A stretch of 64,000 nt of DNA from Bradyrhizobium amphicarpaeae. Its GTDB lineage: Bacteria > Pseudomonadota > Alphaproteobacteria > Rhizobiales > Xanthobacteraceae. Every line of letters starts with the position of its first letter. Position 1 is the stretch's first letter. A program made the position numbers and the translations under genes. Location: assembly GCF_002266435.3 (NCBI RefSeq), contig NZ_CP029426.2, positions 4,618,001-4,682,000 of the forward strand, read 5' to 3'. Positions 1 through 8,757 of the stretch are shown here, piece after piece. The notes under the pieces are model-generated. The model did no database searches. It saw nothing but the letters and a program-made list of their open reading frames with translations, and was not told the DNA's origin.

Positions 1-127
1 GATGTCCGGATTGAGGCTTTGCCTTGTGCGCCCGGCTCGCTTAAGGAAGAACCGTCCCTCCGGGCCCAAAAAGCGCCAATTCCAGACGGCCAAGGATGGA
101 CTTAAGTATTTGATCTCGTTGGATCAA

Positions 128-216
128 GCGGGCATGGCGGAATTGGTAGACGCAAGGGACTTAAAATCCCTCGGTGCGCAAGCGCTGTGCCGGTTCGACC
201 CCGGCTGCCCGCACCA
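128..216 (+). tRNA. tRNA-Leu (anticodon UAA)
   Basis: The 7-bp acceptor stem GCGGGCA (128-134) pairs exactly with TGCCCGC (206-212). It is followed by discriminator A and an encoded CCA (214-216). The anticodon stem AGGGA/TCCCT encloses the loop CTTAAAA, giving anticodon TAA. A long variable arm and the T-loop TTCGACC are present, as expected for a class II leucine tRNA. All arms are intact, so this is a functional gene. Confidence 0.96.
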
Positions 217-372
217 CGAGCTCTGACGGCACCCTGCGTTGCGGGCAGCGATCGCGAGCGGACATTGAAGATTGATCCCTAGGCCATTCATGGCTCCGCG
301 CAACATGGGGGCGCGCCGAAGATCGTGATCGGGCCGACCGCCAGGGTGGCGATCACCAGCTGAACGCGCCGA

Positions 373-933
373 TCACACGATGCCCGCCTGGCTGCAAGTG
401 ACCGGCCTGCCGTGGGGCCTGTTGCAGACGCCGGGCACCCTGACCTGATCCGGTTCGAAACGATGGACGGGCTCGCCCGCGCATTTGCAGATGGTCAGGC
501 TCTTAGCGAGGTGGCCGGCGAAAGCTTCGGACGAGGTCACAATCACCGCCCCCTCGGGACCGATCTCCTCGACGAGGTAGCGCGGCTCCTTGCCGCCGTC
601 CTTGGCCATCAGGAGCGAGCGAAATCGATCTTCTTCCGGAAAAGTCAACGACGGCCGCGATCCCGGTGGTCCGAACCTGTCGGTTGTCGTGACGGGCGGT
701 GCTTCCACCGCAACTCTCGGGAGGGTCGGCTTCACCTCGCCGATCTCAACGCTCTTTGGGTCCTTGCCCGCATCAAGCGCCTCATTCATGGCTTCGAAAA
801 TGTCACCGGCCGTGACGACCCTCGATCCATGACCGTCACCGACGACCACGGCTCTCGTTCCGGCCCTGATCTTGTCGAGCGCTTGCGGAAGTGAAAGCGT
901 CGGCTTCACCCGCCCCAAGACAATCCGCTGCAT
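373..933 (-). CDS. Conserved hypothetical protein with CBS-like N-terminus and Cys/His-rich tail
   Basis: The 186-residue protein starts at an ATG preceded by a good ribosome-binding site (GGGAGGGG). Residues about 8-60 (AVVVGDGHGSRVVTAGDIF) resemble the beta-strand/helix pattern of a CBS half-domain, but this is a weak inference. The C-terminus has a CKC motif, a His, then VPGVCNRPHGRPVTC, a spacing that could bind a metal. No signal peptide or membrane segment is visible. It lies on the same strand downstream of the endolysin-like gene with a 77-bp gap, so co-transcription is possible. Function unknown. Confidence 0.6.
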   Translation of the reverse strand: MQRIVLGRVKPTLSLPQALDKIRAGTRAVVVGDGHGSRVVTAGDIFEAMNEALDAGKDPKSVEIGEVKPTLPRVAVEAPPVTTTDRFGPPGSRPSLTFPEEDRFRSLLMAKDGGKEPRYLVEEIGPEGAVIVTSSEAFAGHLAKSLTICKCAGEPVHRFEPDQVRVPGVCNRPHGRPVTCSQAGIV

Positions 934-1010
934 CGAAAGCCCCTCCCGGAACTCAGCGCTGTCACGATCGAAACGTTCTGCGCCGCTGACGACGTCAGCT
1001 CACGCCGGGC

Positions 1011-2504
1011 CTATTTCAGAACCTTTTTCTTCGCCCATTCCCGGACGCGCTCCTCCGAGACTTCGAAATGCATGGTGTCGCGGAAGCCGACGCCAGAGTA
1101 CCAACCCGCCTTGTTGAAAAGCGGAATGAGGAGCGCGATGAACGCCGGCACGCTCCCGCCGGTGTTCGCGGGCGCGTCGAAGCCGACGACCTTGAAATCC
1201 ACCGCCGTTCCCCAGGCGTGATTGGAAATGTGGGTGCTGACCGAACCATTGGTCGGCTTGCGCATGCGCACGCTGAGCATGCCTTCGGTCGACAGAACGT
1301 TCGCGAGATCCGGCTCCTTCGCGAAAGCTTTCGCCAGAACGGCTTTCACGTCGTCGATGGCCGGCTTGATGCCGGTGAGGCGAAATAGCGGAGACATCCG
1401 CTCCAGCACGACGTTGCGCTTGACGAGATCGGATGCGCGCTCGTTCTGTCCGACGGTCGTAAGCGGCATATGAGGCGAACCGAGGAGCGAGATCATCGTC
1501 TCCTCCTTGGCGCTCGAGAGTCCATTGTTGATGGGCAGCAGAGTGGCAAGACGGACCGGTGCCGAAAAACGGCGGGCCAGATCAGCACGGCTCACCGTCG
1601 CGCCCGCGCCGAGCGCCCGGGCGGCAGGCCCGGCTGCCGCGATCGCCGGCGCATCGACGATCCGTTCCACCGCCAGCATCAGCTCCTTGCTCGCCGACCG
1701 CACCTCGGCGGCACGATTGATGATCGGCCCCCAATGTCCCGCCTCCTCCCGCAGCCCCAGCGCAGCGATCTCGACCACCATGGCCGGACATTCCTTGCTG
1801 AGCTTTTGAAAGGCAAAGCCCGGGGAAGCCGGATCGCCGAAATTCTCGCGGTCGCGGTCGTTCTCGCGCGGCCGCATATCCACCTCGAATATCTCGCGGA
1901 GCCCCTCGCCGGGATGATCCTGATAATGGTGGAAGACGTCGAGCAATTCGGCACGCGGCGCAACGAGGTCGAAGCTCATCTGGAACAGACCCGCCTCCGC
2001 GGTGTTGGCCGCCCGGTTGTTGGCGCTCCGGTCCCGTCCTTCGCAGCAACGCCCGCTGCTCTCCCGCATGCCAAGACCAAGCAGCAGGACGAACAGGGCT
2101 CGCAAGCGCTCGACAGCGGTCGCCGTGCCCATGCCGATGGCCCTCAACTGGTCGCTATACCAGCTGAGAGCATCTCCCTTGAGATGGCCGTGGGAATGGA
2201 ATGCAGGTTCCAAGGCGCGCGCCATGCGATCCGCGACGGGATCATGCGCCTGCAATCGCGCGTAGGCCGACGCGTAAGCCACCGCCATGCCTTCGGTGTA
2301 GCCGATGCAGGCCACGCCGCGATTTTTCCAGTCATATCGCGCGATCGCCGATACTTTTGCAGCGGTGATGACCTGGGGCGTGACGTCGGCCACCAAGGGT
2401 GCAGCATCGGACAAGGGGGCAAGGAGTTCGAAGCGATGATCCTGCCCATCCAGGTTCACCACGGACGTTTTTGATGGTGGCTTGGGCGTCTGTTTCCTGG
2501 CCAT
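1011..2504 (-). CDS. Endolysin-like protein: lysozyme-like region plus M15 D,D/L,D-carboxypeptidase-like domain
   Basis: The 497-residue start is the ATG at 2504 because a GGAGG box sits 6 nt upstream; the reading frame stays open to 2657 without support. Residues about 135-180 contain RESSG (Glu148) and GLFQMS (172-177), the spacing seen in soluble lytic transglycosylase/lysozyme folds. The C-terminal region carries the M15 (VanY/phage L-alanyl-D-glutamate peptidase) metal signature His429, Asp436 (NHAWGTAVDF) and His479 (MHFEV). Both halves would therefore attack peptidoglycan. No signal peptide is visible, so export would need another route. There are no phage genes beside it. The M15 assignment is firm; the lysozyme-like one is inferred from short motifs. 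Confidence 0.75.
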   Translation of the reverse strand: MARKQTPKPPSKTSVVNLDGQDHRFELLAPLSDAAPLVADVTPQVITAAKVSAIARYDWKNRGVACIGYTEGMAVAYASAYARLQAHDPVADRMARALEPAFHSHGHLKGDALSWYSDQLRAIGMGTATAVERLRALFVLLLGLGMRESSGRCCEGRDRSANNRAANTAEAGLFQMSFDLVAPRAELLDVFHHYQDHPGEGLREIFEVDMRPRENDRDRENFGDPASPGFAFQKLSKECPAMVVEIAALGLREEAGHWGPIINRAAEVRSASKELMLAVERIVDAPAIAAAGPAARALGAGATVSRADLARRFSAPVRLATLLPINNGLSSAKEETMISLLGSPHMPLTTVGQNERASDLVKRNVVLERMSPLFRLTGIKPAIDDVKAVLAKAFAKEPDLANVLSTEGMLSVRMRKPTNGSVSTHISNHAWGTAVDFKVVGFDAPANTGGSVPAFIALLIPLFNKAGWYSGVGFRDTMHFEVSEERVREWAKKKVLK

Positions 2505-2803
2505 GCAATCCTCCAGCAGCCGCCAAGACCGGCGGCCTTCAAAAAAATGTTCGACAATCAACGCAACGTGTAATGGTAACTTCTGGCAATAATGACCATT
2601 AGTACGGCGCCGCCACGGGGCCGTCAACCTCAGCGTGTCACACGATCTCGCACGCACCGATCACGCTTCGGACACCAGGCCTCCGCCGGACGCGACGTCG
2701 CCGCTAGGCCGAGCGCGGTCAACTTTAAGGCGATTATGCCCCACATGTCCTTGAGAAATGGGGCGCTCGCTGCTAACCCGGGCGAGAACAAGGCGCAGAC
2801 TCC
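2505..2803. other. Intergenic region between divergent genes
   Basis: This 299-bp space separates the leftward endolysin-like gene from the rightward glycan cluster and must hold promoters for both directions. I see no convincing -35/-10 pair, hairpin or repeat. The stretch at 2550-2600 is less GC-rich than its surroundings, which would fit a promoter. Confidence 0.4.
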
Positions 2804-3550
2804 ATGGCTCAGACTTCCTTTCCCGCCCAGTCGACGACGGAAAGCCTGAAGGTCGGGGCCGACACCTATTCGAGCGCGATCGCCGACGCGCAGAACTACA
2901 TGAACTGGGTGATCGACCAGTTCCGCCCCTACCTGAAGGGTGCGATCGTCGAGGTCGGTTTCGGGCATGGGCTCTACAGCAGAGTGCTCGGAGAGCTCGG
3001 CGCGTATTGCGGCGTGGACCACGACCGCGAAAGCGTCGAACGCGCCACCAAGGCGATGCCCGATCGCAACTTCGCCGTCTGCGACATTCTGGTCCGCGAT
3101 CAGCTGAGTTCCCTGTTTCCCCAAGGCGTCGATGCGGTCTTCACCATCAATGTGCTCGAGCACATCGAGGATGACGCCACCGCAATTGCCAATCTGGTGC
3201 AGGTGCTCAAGCCCGGAGGCCATCTCCTGATCAGCGTTCCCGCCCTGATGCTGCTCTACAACGATCTCGATCGCCTGGCAGGACACTGCCGCCGCTACAC
3301 CACGACCCGCCTCGCCAAGCTGCTCGCCGATCAACCGGTCGAACTGGTCCGGCTGAACTACTTCAATCCGATCGGCGGACTTGGGTGGCTTGCCAATCGC
3401 CTGAAGCGGCATCAGTCGCTGAACGATGCCGCCGTCAACGGGCAGATCGCCCTGTTCGACAAATATGCCGTGCCGCTGTCGCGGGCGCTCGATCCGCTCT
3501 CGCGAAGCTTCTTCGGGCAATCCGTCACCTGTATTGCACGCCGCTTATGA
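2804..3550 (+). CDS. Class I SAM-dependent methyltransferase
   Basis: The 248-residue protein has the Rossmann methyltransferase pattern: motif I VEVGFGHGLYS (49-59), an acidic strand end (GVDHDRE), then FTINVLEHIEDD and a post-motif LKPGGHLLISVPA. This is the Methyltransf_11/23 type, which methylates small molecules or glycan/lipid intermediates. Its stop codon overlaps the next start (ATGA), so it is translationally coupled to the GT2 glycosyltransferase. Together with the amidotransferase and second methyltransferase downstream, this suggests decoration of a polysaccharide or glycolipid. The substrate cannot be read from sequence. Confidence 0.88.
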   Translation: MAQTSFPAQSTTESLKVGADTYSSAIADAQNYMNWVIDQFRPYLKGAIVEVGFGHGLYSRVLGELGAYCGVDHDRESVERATKAMPDRNFAVCDILVRDQLSSLFPQGVDAVFTINVLEHIEDDATAIANLVQVLKPGGHLLISVPALMLLYNDLDRLAGHCRRYTTTRLAKLLADQPVELVRLNYFNPIGGLGWLANRLKRHQSLNDAAVNGQIALFDKYAVPLSRALDPLSRSFFGQSVTCIARRL

Positions 3551-4413
3551 TCTCAGTCGTCATTCCTGCGCTCAACGAGCGCAACGGCATCGTCGAAACC
3601 ATTGATCGAGCCAAGGTGGCTCTCGACGGCGCTCAGCTCACCCCCTACGAAATCATCATCGTCGACGATGGTTCGGCCGACGGCACCGGAGAGCTTGCCG
3701 AACAGGCCGGTGCAAAGGTGCTCAGGCATCCCCACAACATCGGCTATGGCCGTTCGCTGAAGGATGGAATTCGCGCCGCATCCTACGACACGATCGTCAT
3801 CAGCGATGCGGATGGCTCTTACCCGATGGAAGCGATCCCGGCCCTCGTCACGCGTTTCAACCAGGGTTTCGACATGGTCGTCGGGGCCCGGACCGGGCCC
3901 AATTACCGCGAGTCGATGCTGAAGTCGCCGTTGCGCGCCATCCTCAAGGCGATCGTCGAATTCACCGCCAACCGCGAGATCCCCGACATCAATTCCGGCT
4001 TGCGGGTGTTCGGCCGGCAGGTCGCGATCTCCTATTTCGACCATGTCAGCGACCTCTTCAGCTTCACGACGTCGCTGACGCTCGCCTACATGATGAACGC
4101 GAAGTTCGTCGACTACATCGACATCGACTACAATGAGCGCATCGGGCGCTCCAAGGTGAACCTGTTTCGCGACTCCATTCGAACCCTGCAATACGTCCTC
4201 GAGGCCTGCACCTACTACAATCCGCTCAAGATCTTCGTGCTGCTGGCGATGATGTGCATGGCGCTCGCACTGGTCTCGCTGATCGGCGGCATCATCCTCC
4301 AGCTCGTCAGCGCCTTCGTCCTCGGCGTCGGCGCGATCCTGCTCAGCATCCTCGTCGTCGCCATGGGACTGCTCGCGGTGCTGCTGAAGCAGATCATGAA
4401 TCAGCGGCCATGA
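3547..4413 (+). CDS. GT2-family glycosyltransferase (dolichyl-phosphate-mannose-synthase-like) with C-terminal membrane segments
   Basis: The start is the ATG overlapping the upstream stop by 4 nt; it gives the classic N-terminus MISVVIPALNERNG. The 288-residue protein has the GT2 nucleotide-sugar fold with VDDGSADGT, the metal-binding SDADGSYP (DxD-type) and SGLRVFGRQ. Two hydrophobic helices follow near the C-terminus (about 225-280). Enzymes of this type transfer a sugar from a nucleotide donor to polyprenyl phosphate or a lipid-linked acceptor at the inner membrane. It sits between the methyltransferase and the asparagine-synthetase-like gene, 22 bp from the latter, so probably in one operon. 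Confidence 0.9.
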   Translation: MISVVIPALNERNGIVETIDRAKVALDGAQLTPYEIIIVDDGSADGTGELAEQAGAKVLRHPHNIGYGRSLKDGIRAASYDTIVISDADGSYPMEAIPALVTRFNQGFDMVVGARTGPNYRESMLKSPLRAILKAIVEFTANREIPDINSGLRVFGRQVAISYFDHVSDLFSFTTSLTLAYMMNAKFVDYIDIDYNERIGRSKVNLFRDSIRTLQYVLEACTYYNPLKIFVLLAMMCMALALVSLIGGIILQLVSAFVLGVGAILLSILVVAMGLLAVLLKQIMNQRP

Positions 4414-4435
4414 CCTCCCGCGGCGAGGGAACGCG

Positions 4436-6346
4436 ATGTGCGGCATAGCGGGCGTCTTTCATCGTGACGGGCGGCCCGCCGACGGCCGCGCGGTTGCGGC
4501 GATGTCGGCCGCACTGGTGCACCGCGGGCCGGACGGCGAGGGCAACTGGCTGGACGGCCCCGTCGGCCTCGCCCATCGCAGGCTCGCCATCCGCGATCTC
4601 TCCGATGCCGGGCGCCAGCCGATGCTCGATGCATCCGAGCGCATCGTCGTCACCTACAACGGAGAGATCTACAACGATCACGAGCTGCGCAGCGAGCTCG
4701 AGCGATCGTTCGGCGTCCGCTTTCGCAGCACCTGCGACACCGAGATCCTCCCTTACGCCTACCTCGCCTGGGGCGAGGCGATGTTCGAACGCCTGGAAGG
4801 ATTTTTCGCGATCGGCCTGTGGGACCGGCAGGAGCGCCGCCTGATCCTGGCGCGCGACGGCATCGGGATCAAGCCGCTGTACTACTCCGAAAGCAGCAGC
4901 CGCGTCCTGTTCGCAAGCGAGATCAAGGGACTCACGGCAAGCGGTGACCTCGCCGCGCGGATCGATGCCGTGGCCCTGCATACCTATCTCGCCGCGGGCC
5001 ATCCGGGAACGCGACAGAGCCTGTACCAGGACATCAAGCAGCTCCCGCCCGGCACGATGATCGGATTTACCGACCGCGAGCGGACGGAGCGGCGGTTCTG
5101 GCGGCCGGTGCGCGCGCCTGTGATCCGCGACCTCGACGAAGCCGTTGTCCGGCTGCAATCGACGATCGAGACCGTGGTGAAGAGCCAGATGGTGAGCGAC
5201 GTGCCGCTCGCCGTGCTGCAGAGCGGTGGCATCGACAGTTCGCTGATCAGCCTCACGCTCGGCCGCCTCGGTTTGAAGCCGCCGCTGTTCACGGCCGGCT
5301 TCGCCGAGAAAAGCCATGATGAAACCGCGGTGGCGCAGCAGATCGCGACCGCCGCCGGCCTGTCGCTCAACGTCATCGACGGGGAAGCGGGCGAGGATGC
5401 CGAGGCGGCGCTGCGGGCGGTGGTCTATCATTTCGACGGCCAATGCGCCGACACGGGCGCGCTCGGCTTCTATCATCTGGCGGCTGCAGTCCGCCGGCAT
5501 TCCACGGTGGTGCTGTCCGGCGACGGCGGCGACGAATTTTTCGCCGGATATGAAACCTATGCCGCCACCATGATGGCTGAGCGCGCACGTCACGTCGTCC
5601 CGCGCGGCCTTGCCGGCCTGACCGGGCGCCTCGCCTATGCCGCGGTGCGCGGCAACGAGAAGCGGCTTCCGGCGGCAGCGCAGCTCGCCCGCTTCGCGCT
5701 CGGGCTCGGCGAAGCCGGCAACAGCCCGCATCTGCAATGGCGGCGGCTGGTTCCCCGCTTTCTCGCCGAAAGGATCTATGACCGCGAGATGGCCGGTCTT
5801 GCATCGGCCGACCCGTTCGCGGAATACGCCGAATATTACTCGGAGCCGCATGACAATCTGCTGGATCGGGCGCTGATCGCCGACCAGCGCTTCCATCTGC
5901 AAAGCGTCCTCACCAAGGTCGATGCCATGAGCATGGCGCACGGTCTGGAAGTGCGCGTGCCGATCCTCGACCGACGGGTCATGGACCTCGCCGGCAGCCT
6001 CGACGTCTCGCTGCTCAATCCCTGGCCCAGGGGCGCGCCGAAATACGTGTTGCGCAAACTCGCCGAGCGCCTGGGCATGCCGGGTGAGGCCGCATGGTCG
6101 CGCAAGCGCGGCTTCAACGTGCCGATCGCACAACTGATGCGACGCGGCGGGCTGCGGCCGATCTGCGACCGGGTGCTCGGCCGCGAGGCTGATGTTTTTG
6201 CGCCCTTCCTGAAACCGGAGGCAATCCGGCTGCTGTGGAATGCGCATCGCGAGGCGACGAGCGACAATGCGTTCGCGCTGTGGCCGATCCTGACGCTGGG
6301 CATCTGGTTGACGGGCCTTGCCGCCCCCTCGCCGCGCCGAGCGTAG
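4436..6346 (+). CDS. asnB: Asparagine synthase (glutamine-hydrolysing) family amidotransferase
   Basis: The 636-residue protein starts MCGIAGVF with the catalytic Cys2 of class II glutamine amidotransferases. The N-terminal glutaminase has RGPDGEG and YNGEIYN. The synthetase domain has the pyrophosphate loop SGGIDS (263-268) and a second conserved block SGDGGDEFFAGY, so both half-reactions look intact. The family makes asparagine from aspartate, ATP and glutamine, but members inside polysaccharide clusters can amidate sugars or peptides. Its position between a glycosyltransferase and a methyltransferase makes a glycan-modifying role at least as likely as asparagine supply. The downstream methyltransferase starts 11 bp after the stop. 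Confidence 0.92.
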   Translation: MCGIAGVFHRDGRPADGRAVAAMSAALVHRGPDGEGNWLDGPVGLAHRRLAIRDLSDAGRQPMLDASERIVVTYNGEIYNDHELRSELERSFGVRFRSTCDTEILPYAYLAWGEAMFERLEGFFAIGLWDRQERRLILARDGIGIKPLYYSESSSRVLFASEIKGLTASGDLAARIDAVALHTYLAAGHPGTRQSLYQDIKQLPPGTMIGFTDRERTERRFWRPVRAPVIRDLDEAVVRLQSTIETVVKSQMVSDVPLAVLQSGGIDSSLISLTLGRLGLKPPLFTAGFAEKSHDETAVAQQIATAAGLSLNVIDGEAGEDAEAALRAVVYHFDGQCADTGALGFYHLAAAVRRHSTVVLSGDGGDEFFAGYETYAATMMAERARHVVPRGLAGLTGRLAYAAVRGNEKRLPAAAQLARFALGLGEAGNSPHLQWRRLVPRFLAERIYDREMAGLASADPFAEYAEYYSEPHDNLLDRALIADQRFHLQSVLTKVDAMSMAHGLEVRVPILDRRVMDLAGSLDVSLLNPWPRGAPKYVLRKLAERLGMPGEAAWSRKRGFNVPIAQLMRRGGLRPICDRVLGREADVFAPFLKPEAIRLLWNAHREATSDNAFALWPILTLGIWLTGLAAPSPRRA

Positions 6347-6357
6347 GGAGCGAACGC

Positions 6358-7161
6358 ATGCCGGACCTGAAGGACCAGACGATCAACGATTTCGGCGAGC
6401 AATGGACCGCGTTCCGCGAAAACCCCGGCTATTACGGCTCGGCGGACCTGCTTGCCGATCTGTTCGGTCCGTTGCTGTCCCTCGACGAGGTCAAGGGCAA
6501 GCGGATCGCCGATATCGGGAGCGGCACGGGGCGCATCGTCAACATGCTGCTCGATGCCGGGGCGGATCGTGTCGTCGCGGTCGAACCCTCCGATGCCATG
6601 CTGGTCCTGAAGGACAACACGCTGGCACGCGCGGAGCGCATCGACTATCTGCAGGCGCCCGGCGACCAATTGCCGCCGGATCTCGGGCTCGACTATGTGG
6701 TTTCGATGGGTGTGCTGCATCACATCCCCGAACCGGCGCCGGTGGTTCGCGCGGCCTACGATGCGTTGCGCCCCGGCGGACGCTGTATCGTCTGGCTCTA
6801 TGGCTACGAGGGCAACGAGACCTATCTGTCGCTCGCGATCCCGCTGCGCAAGCTCACCGTCCTGCTGCCGCACCGGCTGCTGGTGGTGCTGTCGCATGGT
6901 CTGGAATGGGTGCTGACGGCCTATATCGGGCTGTGCCGCATATTGCCGCTACCGATGCGGTCCTACATGCGTTCGGTGCTGGCGAAGTTTCCGCGCAGCG
7001 TTCGCCGCTTGACCATCTACGACCAGCTCAATCCCGCCTACGCGAAATACTACACGCGCGCGGAGGCTGAGGCGCTGCTGTCGGATGGCGGATTCGGGGA
7101 TGTCAGGCTCTACCACCGCCACGGCTATAGCTGGACCGTGTCCGGCACCCGGCCCGCTTGA
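6358..7161 (+). CDS. Class I SAM-dependent methyltransferase
   Basis: I take the ATG at 6358, just after the asnB stop and following GGGAGCG; the frame stays open upstream inside asnB. The 267-residue protein has motif I ADIGSGTGRI (51-60), VVAVEPSDAML, the post-motif region VSMGVLHHIPEP and LRPGGRCIVWLYG, placing it in the Methyltransf_11/12 group. The long hydrophobic stretch around residues 155-200 (KLTVLLPHRLLVVLSH) suggests membrane association or a lipid-like substrate. It is the last gene of the rightward cluster, and its 3' end overlaps the convergent membrane glycosyltransferase by 37 bp. Confidence 0.87.
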   Translation: MPDLKDQTINDFGEQWTAFRENPGYYGSADLLADLFGPLLSLDEVKGKRIADIGSGTGRIVNMLLDAGADRVVAVEPSDAMLVLKDNTLARAERIDYLQAPGDQLPPDLGLDYVVSMGVLHHIPEPAPVVRAAYDALRPGGRCIVWLYGYEGNETYLSLAIPLRKLTVLLPHRLLVVLSHGLEWVLTAYIGLCRILPLPMRSYMRSVLAKFPRSVRRLTIYDQLNPAYAKYYTRAEAEALLSDGGFGDVRLYHRHGYSWTVSGTRPA

Positions 7162-8459
7162 CCGGCGTCGAGCAGCAGCACCCAGAACAACATCAGCGCG
7201 CTGAAGAGCAGGATGAAGCTGCCCTCGAGGGACGTCCCCACGACGGAGATCAACGAGGGCATCAGGAGACCGACGATGAGAGCGGCGGCGAGCGCCGCGG
7301 CCGAAAGATCGACCAGCAGGATCGCGGCATAGAGCGCGAGCTCGAAGAAGGCATATTCCTTGAGACGCGGCGAGCTGAGATAGAGTGCAAACATCGCCAG
7401 CACCGTGATGCGCATCGCCACGCGGGGGTGATCCATCAGCCAGCGATCCAGCCGCACAGGCAGCGAACCTCCTCCATGCGCCGGCCGGTTTCCGATCAAG
7501 CGCAGGATGCACAGGGCGAACGGCCCGAGCACCAGTGCAGTCGCGGCGACTGCATAGGCTGCGAAGATCGCCGGCTTGCTATCGATCAGGCCCACATGGC
7601 CCATCAGATCCCGCGCCAACAGCAGCAGTGACGGATTGCTCTCGAACAGCTCGACGAGGTGCTGGTCAGGAATCTTTCCGGCCATCGCAAGCTGCCAGCT
7701 CGCGAACAGATCGGGGTAGGCCAGCCACGATATCAGGATCGGCAAGGCGAAGCTGAACGCCGCCATCGCGATCAGCGTCAGCTTGCGGCCGCGCGGCAGC
7801 GGCAGGAAGTACAGCGCGGCCAGCACGGGAAAGAACACCAGCTTGAACGACATCACGAGGCCGAGTAGCCCGGCGCCGGCGAGGCGCGACGGAAAGCTGC
7901 GGTCCTCCGCCGCTCCGGATGCGGGCAGAGAAAGCAGGAGCGTCAGCGCGATCGCGGTCAGCACGCCGCTCAGGATCGCGAAATTGCCCGACGCCTGCAC
8001 CCATTCGAAACCGACGAAGGCGCCGAGCGCGCAGAGCACCCTGAGCCCGACCTCGCGAGCGCTCGTTCGCGTTCGGCCAGGCCCCTGAAAACCTGGCAAG
8101 AGGAGGCCGCAGAGGACGGCAAGGACGGGAAAGATAGCTCTGTAATGAGCGACCAGAATGCCGCCCGCGCAGAGGGGTCGGAAGGCCTCCAGCGTCACCG
8201 GCAGATAGGGGTAAGAGAGCTTGGTGCCCTTCAGGTTCTTGACGAAGTAGGGATCGAGCCCGGCGGCATAGGCATCCACCGCCGCACAATTGACGCGGGT
8301 GTCCCAGCCGTATCTCACATCAAGCGTGGCGTCGTTGGCGAGATTGCCCAACACCAGGAGCGCGGTCAGTGCAATCAGGCAGCCTAGCCAGATGTTTCGC
8401 CTCGAAGCCATGTCGGCCGAGGGCTCCAACCATCGTGCTGTCCCGGTGACATCAGACAC
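7125..8459 (-). CDS. Integral membrane glycosyltransferase, DUF2029/GT87-like
   Basis: The 444-residue protein has about ten hydrophobic helices. After the first one comes an extracytoplasmic loop with DTRVNCAAVDAYAAGLDPYF and a YPYLP motif, typical of the DUF2029 (GT87) polyprenyl-phosphate-sugar-dependent transferases. These act on the outer face of the inner membrane, adding mannose or another sugar to lipid or glycan acceptors. It is convergent with and overlaps the upstream methyltransferase, so it is transcribed separately, but its theme matches the adjacent glycan cluster. Confidence 0.8.
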   Translation of the reverse strand: MSDVTGTARWLEPSADMASRRNIWLGCLIALTALLVLGNLANDATLDVRYGWDTRVNCAAVDAYAAGLDPYFVKNLKGTKLSYPYLPVTLEAFRPLCAGGILVAHYRAIFPVLAVLCGLLLPGFQGPGRTRTSAREVGLRVLCALGAFVGFEWVQASGNFAILSGVLTAIALTLLLSLPASGAAEDRSFPSRLAGAGLLGLVMSFKLVFFPVLAALYFLPLPRGRKLTLIAMAAFSFALPILISWLAYPDLFASWQLAMAGKIPDQHLVELFESNPSLLLLARDLMGHVGLIDSKPAIFAAYAVAATALVLGPFALCILRLIGNRPAHGGGSLPVRLDRWLMDHPRVAMRITVLAMFALYLSSPRLKEYAFFELALYAAILLVDLSAAALAAALIVGLLMPSLISVVGTSLEGSFILLFSALMLFWVLLLDAGQAGRVPDTVQL

Positions 8460-8757
8460 AATCGGATACCTTGCCTGGCCTGCTTCTCAAGGGCGCCAGC
8501 GCGGCGCCTCATCAATCGGCCGCCACAGTGGACAGCAGGTGTTTCCGTTTCACCCCGCCGGACCGACCTGCCCCCGCCGGACGCCGATCTTTAGGGATGG
8601 ATGGTGAATCACTGGTTTCCGGATCAGGGCAGAATCCGAGGTCGTCGCGCGGTCTCCTCACCAATTCTTGTTCGCCTCTCCTCCGCCTGCCAGCCATCCC
8701 GAAACAAGGGTTGTGCAACGCAGCATGAGCGGTGGATAAAGTCGCTCAATTTCAGAG
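8460..8757. other. Intergenic region between divergent genes
   Basis: This 298-bp space lies between the leftward GT87-like gene and the rightward MFS gene. I find no supported gene or repeat in it. The only clear signal is the GAGGTGAG ribosome-binding site (8755-8762) in front of the MFS gene. Confidence 0.4.

Noticed and set aside
128..216. tRNA-Leu as an integration site of a genomic island
   Set aside because: I found no integrase gene and no direct repeat of the tRNA 3' end in the window.
1011..2504. Prophage remnant around the endolysin-like gene
   Set aside because: No capsid, tail, integrase or att-like duplication is visible on either side; the tRNA-Leu nearby is intact with no second copy of its 3' end seen.
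4394..6247. 617-codon open frame antisense to asnB
   Set aside because: Long antisense frames are expected in GC-rich coding DNA; the protein is low-complexity Arg/Ala/Gly/His and shows no domain, while asnB on the other strand is complete.
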